64,000 nucleotides of DNA from positions 9,969,001 to 10,033,000 of the forward strand of contig CM057482.1 of assembly GCA_030035585.1 (NCBI GenBank), in the 5' to 3' direction. The position numbers and the translations under genes are program-made. Shown here piece by piece: positions 10,601 through 19,143 of the stretch. Every line of letters begins with the position of its first letter. The first letter of the stretch is position 1. Source of the DNA: Dugong dugon. Taxonomy: Eukaryota; Chordata; Mammalia; Sirenia; Dugongidae. The notes below the pieces were generated by a model that ran no database searches, had not been told where the DNA came from, and saw only the letters and a program-made list of their open reading frames with translations.

Positions 10601-13600
10601 GCTCCTTCATGTTAGCTTCTTAATTTCAAGATTTGTCAAATATGCCTTCAAAACAGATGAGTTTTTAAATTGCAAAAATTATTCAAAATACTCAGAAATG
10701 AAAAGCATTTTAAAGTTGGTTGAATTCAGTGCACCTCTAATCTTTGGAATCAAGTTTAGTAGCTAAATGAATCTGGCATTCTTGTTGAGTGAGAAAGATG
10801 AGAAACTCCTGCCATTTGACTTCAAAGTATATATGCAAGAATTACTCACTCTGGTTGGATTTGGAGTAGATTCCAATCTATCATTGCCCTGGCACATGTC
10901 AAATATTACGTAGAAAGTCAAATGCAATGTCAAATCCAAGGCCCCAAAATTAAATTCCCAAGACAACAATGAGAGCTTAGCAATATAAAACTTTATCTAG
11001 AGTATGTCAGCATTAAATTAGTACTGCTGAAACAATACACCAAAGATTTACTGAAACACTTGGAGGTTCTTTCCAATGTACATATAAATAGAATCATGAA
11101 AGCTTTTTATATTACCTAATAGTTTTAATGAACCAAAGTGAAAACTGAATCTCTATTCCACAGCCCATCTTTCTTCTCTAGATCAAGGTGAAATCTAAAA
11201 TTTCCATATTCCTTAAGTTACATTTAATGAAATCATGTCTTTAACTTTCCATGTTGTGTCCCTCTCTCTTCAATCTTGTACATGAAACTCTAGCAACTAT
11301 AATATTGGCATTCTTCAGTTAGTCAAATCCTTCAGATATTCCTCAAACCTGTCAAATTTGGAATTCTCAACATGTTCTGTGTCAATAAAATAAGGTGTTG
11401 AATTAGTAGATTTGATGAAGATCTGTGTTTTCTTTGCCGCAGTGAACTTCTAGATGCCATTCGGACTGGATTTTCGAAGATAGGTGGGAGAATTACAGAT
11501 GTTTCTGGGTCTGGGTCTCTTAACAGTAGAAAGGGAGAAGAGGGAGAGGGAGACCACAAGGCTGCTGGCTGTAGACTGCAGAGCACTAGCACTTCCCTTG
11601 GTGGTGGCAGCCACAGCACCTCCTGCTTGCCTGCCGTAGTCTGTAAATAAACCTGCGTGGGTAGGAGCAGCGCCAGAAGCAGCAGTCCCAGCCCAAACCC
11701 AGCCACCATCCCCTTGCCTATGTCTGCCTGGTCATTGCACAGCTCCTCTGGCTGGCTACTCTGTGCATTGGAGGATTGCTGGGTTCTGGTGGGCGCAGGC
11801 GAGGTGGTAAGCTCTGCCTACCGGCAGGGCCTCATATACCAAGGGCATCACCATGGCCCTGACTTGGTGCTGCCCACTCTCCATGCCCGCCAATCCTCTT
11901 CTCCCCTACCCCGGCCAGGCACTTTGTTTTTGAAACAAAACATTTAAAAGTTGTTTAGAGAGCCTGGACACCATCACTTACAAAGCTAATTATAAAAAAA
12001 CAGGTTTCCATTGTCCTTTTTCCAAGTGGCATTTTTTCCCCTTGATTCTTAAAAGTGATGCATGTTTGCTGTTGACAATTGGTGAGTGTGAGAGTAATTT
12101 TTACCCAGAGATAATCACTACTGATATTTGCTATGTTTTTACACAGTACATACGCATGTTTTTTACACAATAGATTGTACTTTTGTATCCAAGGTTTTTG
12201 CTTAACATTTATCATGAGCATTTTCCTGTCATTAAAACTTAAAAAAACAAAAACCATGATTTGATTACTTTCTTAAAAAGGTTGCACACCAAACTCTGTG
12301 TGCATAGATTTATCCCCATCTTGTTTTGTTTTTAAGTATTCTTATGTATTATAGAAACATTGGAAAGAAAATATACCTTGGTGTGAGTCTTGGTTGTTTC
12401 TAGGTGATGGGATTTCTGTATTTTCCAGCATTTCTACATTGGTTATATATTCTTGTGGAAGCTGAACTAGTAGTTTCTGGAGAGGCAGGGTTGATGGAAT
12501 TCAAGCTAGAATAAACCAAAGTGAAAATACCAAAAACCAAACCCATTGCCGCTGAGTCAATTCTGACTCATAGCAACCCTATAGTACAGAGTAGAACTGC
12601 CCCATAGTGTTTCCAAGGAGTGGCTGGTGGATTCCAGCTGCTGACCTTTTGGTTAGCATCCAAGCTCTTAACCACTGTGTTACCAGGGCTCTCAGTGAAA
12701 ACAGCTTAAAAAAGAAAAAGAAAAAAACTATAGAAAGTAGATAGTGAAAATTAAAGAAGACAAGAAGTTCATGGTTAATAATGTAGCACTGATCATTTGA
12801 ATGGAAACTGTTCCTCCAGTGAATGGGTAAAAATATCTTTCAATGATGTTTGAAATTTGGGAAGTGACTTATTATAAAAGATTTAATACAAGTTTTTAGA
12901 ACCTTTGGTTTGTATTATCAGCTTAAAGAGAAACTTCAAAGTTATTCAATATTCCATTTGTCCTTTATTTTCCAGAATGTAACTATTTTCTTAATATTCC
13001 AGAAAATAAAAACTTACTTTCTCTTTGCTTTTCCTAAGCCACTACTTCCTGCTTCTTCAGGAATCCGATTCTCTTTTTCTGAATCTTTAGAGGACAGACT
13101 GAAGAATTCTCCTATTCCTTTTTGCCATTTGGGAATTGGGCGAACACAAACTGGATTCCCTCCTGCATACTTATTTTCAGCTGTAAAACATAAACAAATG
13201 TAACTAAATAACAGCTAAGAACACAATTGCCATTCCTTAAAGAGAAATTTAATTCCTTTAATACCAAATTCTCAAGGGCATTGTGAAATGGTATTACATC
13301 CATCTTAAAATAAAAAAGGATTAGAAAATGTAACATGGCAAAGCTGTATTCAGAGTGAAATACCAGAAGGCACAGTACTGACAGTTTTTACAACTGGAAA
13401 GTATTTTTCATATTTTGTCCACAAGCAGCTATTCAAATACTCTTGCTCTCATACTAAAGTTTGATAGACTTTTTCCTGATGTAAAGGTGGCACCATGTAG
13501 CATACTGTCAAATTTTTACTTAATAAGGTCATTTAGTTTAAGCACATAGAAGAGGCCAAACAAGTACACAGCAATGTGAAAGTTTCCACAAATACCGGTT

Positions 13601-15903
13601 CCATTTTTCAAAGCACTAGGCTCCTTTCTTTCCAGCTCATAAAGTAAATCCAATTCCTGACTATCTTTCAAGGCTGATATAAACAAAAAATTGAGGAGAA
13701 ATACCTGCCCCTTTATAAAAATAATGAACAGGAGACCAATAGGAACAAATTATTGAGTTACTACACGTATCTGTTGCTTCAAACACATTTATCTCAAACT
13801 CTAGCTGTTACAGAAAGCTTACAAAACAAAAGTTGTTTCCACATAGACTGTATGAGGTTATATTGCATGTACTTTTTCAAAATGTACAAATGGCCTTTAA
13901 AAAAAAATAGTGATCCTTTGGTTCATAGTTTTCCTGCAGGAAACTCATGGAAATGCTTTCACCACTGGAAAGTGCATAGCAGCAACAGATAGTTCAGTAC
14001 AGGATTCAAACCCAGCTCTGCTGATTTAGCTGCATGGCCTTTACCAAGTTACATAAGCCAGGCTGAAATTTCCTCATCTTTAAAATGAAGATATTGACAA
14101 TTCCATAGTTCATTGGAATTAAAAACAGAGATCTGTAAAATGCCTAGAAGGGTACCTGATACATATGTTGCCCAATGCATATTCATTAAGGCCTATTCAG
14201 TTGGTTCTGGTGATTCAACAGTGCATCAGACAATGGAATGTGGCCCTAATGGAATTTAATCAAGTGGTTGGTTGTTGTTGGTTGCCCTTGAGTCCATTCT
14301 GACTCATGGCAACCCATATGTGCAGAGCAGAACTGCTCCATAGGGTTTTCAAGGTTGTGACCTTTCAGAAGCAGATCGCCAGGCCTGTCTTCCAAGGTGA
14401 ATTCTGGGTGGGTTCAAACTGCCAACATTTGGGCTAGCAGTTAAGCGCTTAACCATTTGTGCCACATAGGGTGTAAGATATTCTCAGTAAGTTAATCTTC
14501 TTTCAAAAATTTTGACTACTATTCCCTTTTATCTGAAGAGACTGAAATAGTAAATATTTTCTAATGAAATGTTTAAAATAAGGTGAAATATGACTTAACT
14601 TAAAAATCCATTAAGTCCTAACCAGGGCTTCAAACTGGTTCTTTCTGGTTCGACTGCCTGCTTAGAATTTGCATTTCCACCCCAGATACACTGAATCAAA
14701 ATCTACATTTTAACAAGATGGGGGATCTGATTCAGTATATCTGGGGTAGAAATGCAAATTCTGAGCAGGCAGTTGAACCAGAAAGAACCAGTTCAAAGCC
14801 CTGGTCCTAACATAGCCCTCTATGTTCCTAACTAGACCAGTGGACTTAATCTTCCTGCCTGCTCATCTTCTTCCTGCAAGGAATGAAGTACCAGATGGCA
14901 CAGTATTTTCTCCTCCTGTCCACATGTAGAAGGAGCAGTGTGAAGCTGTTTCCCTTGCCTGGTTTCCCCCTCCTACTCTCCCCAAGGCAGACCAGAAGCT
15001 GTAAAGTTGGAAAACACACATATACGCCATACTTGAAAAAAAGAAAGAAAAAAAGGAGGAAAGGAAAAAGAGAGGAAGGAAGAAGAGAGTAAAAGGAGAA
15101 GAAAGTGCAGAAACAACAGAAAAACGGTTACACTGGAAGACAGTGTGATTAGCACTGTCAGTCACGGTGCAAATTCTTAGGGGGCGCTTAAATAGTCTCT
15201 GACAAGAAAAAAACCATCTGTCGATATTAAGAAAAATAAAAAACGCTAAACCGAAAAAGAAAAAATGTTTGAAGTTCAACTGTGTCCGTCCCTAAACTCA
15301 AGGCTTGAAATTCTCTTTCATGCGACCGCCACCTCTACCCCAGCCCGCCAAACGGCCAAGGCTCCCTCATTATATCAAAGAGCAAGGAAGAAATTCGGGC
15401 CTGAGGATCTCACGGCAAATAAATTCCAAGATGGGTCGGGGGGCTTGCGGGTCAGAAGGACTGTGGTGCCAGGCTTGATTCCCTTTTGGGAGGGTTCCTC
15501 TTAATCCAGGAGCTTGCAGGGGCGCGTTTTACCTTTCCGTGACGACGGCGACGTGGAGTTAGTGGCAGAGGTGGAGGAGCCAAGCACCTTCCTGGGGGCT
15601 CGAGAAGCCACCACTGCGAAGAGAGGCAAAGGCGGGCGTCAAGAACAGGACAGGGAGGTTTGGACAGCGAGCCTCGGAACCACGTTCTCACCAGTCCCCA
15701 ACCCAGAGGCTTGCAAAGGGGAGCAGCTGGATAACCACCCTCAGCAGCATCCCCTCGCCCCGCAGGGCTAAGGGGCCAGGCCGCGGCTTCTTGGGCAGCT
15801 GGATGAGTTTGGAGCCCAAGGGAGCCCCGGCCTCCCGCCCGCGCTCGGCTGCCTTACCTTTTCGGTAGGTGCCTGGGACCCTGTCTGCCTTAGTCCGCAC
15901 CAT
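7570..15903 (-). CDS. PCLAF: PCLAF, PCNA clamp-associated factor (complete, 4 coding exons)
   Basis: Coding exons on the minus strand are 15903-15858, 15613-15533, 13180-13018 and 7615-7570. They total 336 nt, giving 111 residues plus stop, the same length as human PCLAF (PAF15/KIAA0101). All introns are GT-AG and phases agree. The small, basic, mostly disordered protein binds PCNA at forks. Visible features: N-terminus MVRTKAD; Lys15 and Lys24, the two known ubiquitination sites; RKVL at 23-26; PIP box QKGIGEFF at 62-69 with Gln62, Ile65, Phe68 and Phe69 intact; KEN box 78-80 for APC/C-driven destruction. The last exon reads TRPLQPDHTDDENE, against KACPLQPDHTNDEKE-like in human, so two positions after the junction differ. 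The family role is control of translesion synthesis and, via UHRF1-dependent ubiquitination, recruitment of DNMT1. Identity is close to certain. Confidence 0.97.
9583..9630. repeat. Perfect 24-bp tandem duplication
   Basis: Two exact copies of a 24-bp unit beginning CCATATGGGATACTGG (9583-9606, 9607-9630), within the 3' UTR part of the CD24 retrocopy. The CD24 transcript I recall from human has this stretch once, so the duplication looks local and recent. Confidence 0.85.
9790..10437 (+). mobile_element. L1-type 3' end inserted in CD24 pseudogene
   Basis: A 5'-truncated LINE 3' end closing with 'aaagcacaataaaaaaaa' (poly(A) signal plus tail). It shares its sequence with three other copies in the window (20120-21542, 50705-51580, about 60697-61986). 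CTGATATA is present at both ends (9782-9789 and 10438-10445), consistent with a target-site duplication inside the CD24 UTR. Confidence 0.85.
10487..10504. repeat. (AC)n microsatellite
   Basis: Nine uninterrupted AC units in the CD24 retrocopy UTR. Confidence 0.95.
12030..12460 (-). mobile_element. Probable old L1M-type 3' fragment
   Basis: Runs such as 'tttatcatgagcattttcct' and the 'tgtgtgcatagatttatccc' stretch resemble old L1 3' regions. Assignment is by general resemblance only. Confidence 0.35.
12529..12693 (-). mobile_element. AfroSINE, short subtype
   Basis: Short form lacking the middle 'gcagtctgcttccgtaaag' block. The duplication AGTGAAAA flanks it (12520-12527 and 12694-12701). 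Confidence 0.93.
13018..13180 (-). CDS. PCLAF: PCLAF coding exon 3 (PIP box and KEN box)
   Basis: 163 nt, with acceptor 'ttttacag' and donor GTAAGT on the minus strand. It encodes residues 43-97, including QKGIGEFF (62-69) and KEN (78-80). This is the functional core of the protein. Confidence 0.97.
13995..14195 (+). mobile_element. MIR
   Basis: Contains the MIR core and 3' part: 'ggattcaaacccagctctgc', 'tttcctcatctttaaaatga' and a 'cctgatacatatgttgccca' tail. Confidence 0.85.
14267..14470 (-). mobile_element. AfroSINE, 'ttgttgttg' subtype
   Basis: Plus-strand view begins 'ggttgttgttggttgccctt' and ends 'ttaaccatttgtgccacata'. It carries the extra 'gaagcagatcgccaggcctg' block. The same subtype occurs near 27264. 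Confidence 0.88.
14623..14803. mobile_element. Palindromic hAT-type non-autonomous transposon
   Basis: A 181-bp fold-back element. The left arm starts CAGGGCTTCAAACTGGTTCT; the right arm, read in reverse, starts CAGGGCTTTGAACTGGTTCT, and the pairing continues for about 75 bp with few mismatches. A perfect 8-bp duplication GTCCTAAC lies at 14615-14622 and 14804-14811, as expected for hAT transposons. Internal pieces ('gaatttgcatttc', 'gattcagtatatctgggg') resemble MER5-type hAT-Charlie elements. Confidence 0.88.
15036..15118. repeat. Purine-rich tract
   Basis: About 80 bases of almost pure A/G on the plus strand, hence polypyrimidine on the transcribed-sense strand of PCLAF intron 2. It is low complexity and could take up triplex-type structure. 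Confidence 0.8.
15533..15613 (-). CDS. PCLAF: PCLAF coding exon 2
   Basis: 81 nt encoding residues 16-42, VVASRAPRKVLGSSTSATNS and onward. Acceptor 'ttcgcag' and donor 'gtaaaa' on the minus strand. Lys24 is within RKVL. Confidence 0.96.
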
Positions 15904-16180
15904 GTTGAAACCGGAAGAGATAAGATATAAAAGTTACGAACTGGCCCCCAGCCGAGGATGTTTCACGGGACAAGGATCCGAAAACGAATCTCCCGCCACA
16001 GTTTATATGGGTCTCCTTCCCGCGCTCTCCACCGGCTCTCCAGAGCTGCCGCCCCCATTGGTTCCACGCCGTGCTCCCCGAACCAATCGCGAGGGTGCGG
16101 CGATGACAGCTCAGGACTCCTCGCCGCGCCAGTCTGCCCATCAACTCCCAGAGGCTTGTGATTCGCAGCCACCCACGATG
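15540..16180 (-). promoter_or_regulatory. PCLAF: PCLAF CpG-rich promoter with two CCAAT boxes
   Basis: A CpG-rich stretch covering PCLAF exons 1-2 and the upstream DNA. Upstream of the start codon are a CCAAT on each strand (ATTGG 16057-16061, CCAAT 16083-16087), about 26 bp apart, and a CCCGCC element (15992-15997) that resembles an E2F site. Paired NF-Y boxes plus E2F-type sites are usual for G1/S and G2/M genes, which fits PCLAF. The transcription start was not located. Confidence 0.6.
15858..15903 (-). CDS. PCLAF: PCLAF coding exon 1
   Basis: ATG at 15903-15901 with CACC just upstream in 'tgcggactaaggc...' sense order after the start; it encodes MVRTKADRVPGTYRK and one base of codon 16. 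The donor is GTAAGG on the minus strand (plus-strand ccttac 15852-15857). Human has Ser at position 8 where Arg is seen here. Confidence 0.95.
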
Positions 16181-18830
16181 GGCGGTACCGGGATGCTTTC
16201 CAGGGTGCCCAACCTGTGGGTGTTAAAAGAGTTCAGAACCAGGGAAATGAGCCTGCTTAGAAAAGAAAACCTAGCAAAGACAGCGAATTCCAACATTTCT
16301 TTAAAAGTTACTACAGAGTTCAATGCATAATGATTGATTCCTGGAAGTGAAACCTGAAATTAAGCGAGCTTTTTTACGCAAATCAAAGACAACTTTTTTT
16401 TAATACCCCAGGCATGCGCTCTCTCTATAGCATCCATACTAAAACAATCCTATCTAGTGAGAGAAAAGAAAGCTAATACAGTTTATAGGACTTTTCTATG
16501 TTTTGAGGATGGTGAGAGACTAAAGGAAAAACCAGATGAATTGTGTATACATATACATAAAAAGAACCAAACGAATAAAACATTTTCTCCAAAGCTGTAT
16601 GGTCTTAGAGCTCTTTAAAATCTGCCCAGATATACTAAGGGTATGGACCTACACCCCTGACACACAGTGAACACACCTCTAGAAAAGGAGCTGGTAACTG
16701 TTTTCTATCCCTGCGTCTGTTTTCTAATTACTCACAACACCCCTGGGGAGTAATTTTCACTTTCTGAATACCATCCATTTATAACATCCATCCCAGTGCT
16801 TTAGGGATGTATTCTGTTAAATGCTCACTTGAAAGGCAACCCTGAAAGTGTAAGTAGCGCATTAATTCTCTCCCATAAAATAGGCTACTCGGTACTTTAA
16901 CTGGAATCAACAACTACTTTATGTTACAAAAGCGAAGATCTAGGCTACAGGTCAAATTAACATTATAATAGTAAGGAAAGTATTGGAAATTACCTGCAGT
17001 TTTCTCTAAACCCTGGAGTCTAAGATTACAGCCATACTCCTACCAGAAAAATCAACAAGCCCCGGGGTATTCCTTTGTTCTTGGTCCTCTTGCCCCCAAT
17101 CTCCATCCACAAGGGTTCTTCTTCAAAGCGCACGATTTCCTTTTCAGTTAAAGTAGTTGCAGTGCAGTGGTTAAGAGCCTAGCTACTAACCGAAAGGTTG
17201 TCAGTTCAAATCTGCCAGGCGCTCCTTAGAAACCCTATGGGGCAGTTCTACTCTGTCCTAAAGGGTCCCTATGAGTCGGAATTGGCTCAATGGCAACGGG
17301 TTTGGTTTGGTTTTGTGCATTGGTCTGAATTACTTAACTCGAACTCACATCCCAGATCTTAGCAAAGACTGGAACTTCAGAGAGAATCTATTAGTCTTTT
17401 CTCCTAGTCCACTTGCCATGTAAACTGCTAGAAAGAATTGCAAATACATCTTTGCACACATGGGGCAGTCCACGTCTTATTATAGCTGTGTTATTTGTTT
17501 TTGCTTGTAGTTTTGTCTTTTTAATACAGCTGATGACAGTGAAGGATGCATGTTAGAGAAAAAAAGTTAGGAAAAAAGCAGTGATGCCTAGTAACAGCCT
17601 ATAAATATTTTCTTTGCAAAAGTGCTTCTCCTTTACAGTTAAATAAAACACAAGGAGCTGTGTGGTGTGAACTTGAAAATTTTGAAGGCCTGGGCATTAA
17701 AGAAAAGTTGTAGTATTTATGAATAAAGTTTCTGCCTAGTTTTATATCAAAGGATATTTTTAAGTCATGTTAAATGAGTGTGCTTGCATTGTTCAGGCAG
17801 AAATATGTTTTAAAAAATAATAATTGTAAATGGCAGTGTAACTAGAGATCACAACTATTAACGATGTTTATACTATCCTTAAGGACCTAGTCATTTCATT
17901 ATTTGGTGTGCTAAATCTTGGGGTACAAAAAAGACTTAAGGCACAGCCTCTGTCTTCAAGAAGTTAACAGTTTACTTATGGAGAATGAACAGATATAGAA
18001 CTAAATAAACAATTTGGATACATTAATTAGTATTAAATGTAGCAGATTTTTATGAAGAAGTAAAAACTTGCACCCATTATTAACATTCAGAGTATTTTGT
18101 TTAAAAAAATCATACATTTTAAAAAATTATTCGCAACAAAGCAATCTACATTCAGTTTAGATCAATATACTTATATGATTTTGATTATTTATGCCAATGA
18201 AAACATTAGCATAAAAAGGGGAAAGAATATTCTATTTAATGTAATTACTTAATCTAAATAGTCTAATGGGGCTGAAGAATTTTTAACCTATGAAGGTAAA
18301 GCAAAGGAAGACAATAAAATTTATTGATTAAATGAATCAGAATACATTATGCTCTACAGAAAAGTCTGGCTGAATTTTTCCCATCACGTTGTCCCAGCGG
18401 GGTGGGGCGTTGCAGAAGACTCTTAAATCTGGTCACCTTAAACGTGTTAAAAGTCACCACAGAGGACTCATGTGAAAGGTCTTCAGAATTAAACCCCCGC
18501 ACCCGTTTTATCAAAGTTTTTCCCCCCTTGATCTTGCGGAATTGTCATGGCCCTCCTGGAAAAAATCTGGCTCAAAAATTTAAATAGGAAGAGTTTTCAG
18601 CAGTGCGAATCTAGTATTAGACTACAGGAGGGTATTAGTAAAAACGACAACTAGAGAAAATAGAGCGCTTACTTTTGCCAAGTGCGGTTTTAAATATTTC
18701 ACATAAAACCAGGTCCTCGGGTATTTTTCCCCCTAAACTGTAAGGGGAAACTTTTTACATATATTTGCTCTTTCTCCTCTGCAGACTTCTCAGTGGTCTT
18801 CCTTGAGTCTTACGTCTGATGATGTGGAAG
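16181..18830. other. Intergenic DNA between PCLAF and TRIP4
   Basis: Contains one plus-strand AfroSINE (17153-17315). The remainder is unique AT-rich DNA with no recognised gene. The short open frame near 18402 matches nothing I know. Confidence 0.6.
17153..17315 (+). mobile_element. AfroSINE, short subtype
   Basis: Plus-strand copy: 'gcagtgcagtggttaagagc', then 'tctgtcctaaagggtcccta', ending 'ggcaacgggtttggtttggt'. Confidence 0.93.
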
Positions 18831-19042
18831 AATCACGCGCGGACTGAGCTCGGAGACAAGTGAAAACAAGCAAAGAAGAAGGAAGAGGGGGCCCAGGTGG
18901 CAAGATCGGTGTTAGCGGCGGCGTAACAACGCGGGGCCGCCCTGACCGTGGGAACCCGCGCGAGCGAGGTCGTGTTGCATAGGGGACTAGTCTGGCGCAG
19001 GACGCCGGGCTTTTGCAGCCCAGCTGGTTCCGGTTGGGGAAG
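18831..19042 (+). promoter_or_regulatory. TRIP4: TRIP4 proximal promoter and 5' UTR
   Basis: CpG-rich DNA immediately before the TRIP4 start codon ('gaacccgcgcgagcgaggtc' around 18955). The start is AAG-ATGGCG, with A at -3 and G at +4 (strong Kozak context). AAGATGGCG also resembles a YY1 site, a common element straddling the start of housekeeping genes. The transcription start was not determined. Confidence 0.6.
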
Positions 19043-19143
19043 ATGGCGATGGCTGGGGTGGCATCCCGGGAGTCCCTGCTTAGCTGGTGCACCGAAGAGT
19101 TGCGGAAAACTTTCGGCCTGGATGTCAGCGAGGAGATTATGCA
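19043..19143 (+). CDS. TRIP4: TRIP4 exon 1 (coding part)
   Basis: Encodes MAMAGVASRESLLSWCTEEL, then RKTFGLDVSEEIM, ending with CA of codon 34 before GTGAGA. A second Met at codon 3 is in good context too, but the first ATG matches the human start position. Confidence 0.95.

Larger units (their letters stand above)
9350..11720 (-). pseudogene. CD24: CD24 processed pseudogene with long 3' UTR, split by an L1
   Basis: On the minus strand the frame from 11709 starts MVAGFGLGLLLLALLLPTQV, clearly the CD24 signal peptide. CD24 in other mammals is a tiny GPI-anchored sialoglycoprotein. The variable middle is shortened. The conserved tail ('gccaccaccaag', then ALQSTAS and a hydrophobic VVSLSL segment) lies in another frame, so the copy is frameshifted and cannot encode CD24. 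Downstream, sequence matching the long CD24 3' UTR continues to about 9350: for example the minus strand of 9395-9410 reads 'ttgatttgcattgaac', and 'gaagtgaagactggaagct' occurs near 10560. No introns are present, so this is a retrocopy. An L1 3' end (9790-10437) sits inside it. The remnant of a poly(A) tail is not clear. Confidence 0.9.
7616..13017. other. PCLAF intron 3
   Basis: A 5.4-kb intron. It holds the CD24 processed pseudogene (about 9350-11720), a GC-rich leader next to it (11710-11945), an L1M-like fragment (about 12030-12460) and an AfroSINE. From 7616 to 9340 I see nothing but AT-rich unique DNA. Confidence 0.85.
13181..15532. other. PCLAF intron 2
   Basis: 2.35 kb containing a MIR, a type-3 AfroSINE, a palindromic hAT-like element (14623-14803) and a purine-rich tract (about 15036-15118). 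No other coding sequence was seen. Confidence 0.85.

Noticed and set aside
14863-15279. 138-codon minus-strand open frame
   Set aside because: It runs through the purine-rich tract, giving Phe/Leu/Ser runs. No domain, and PCLAF intron 2 explains the region.
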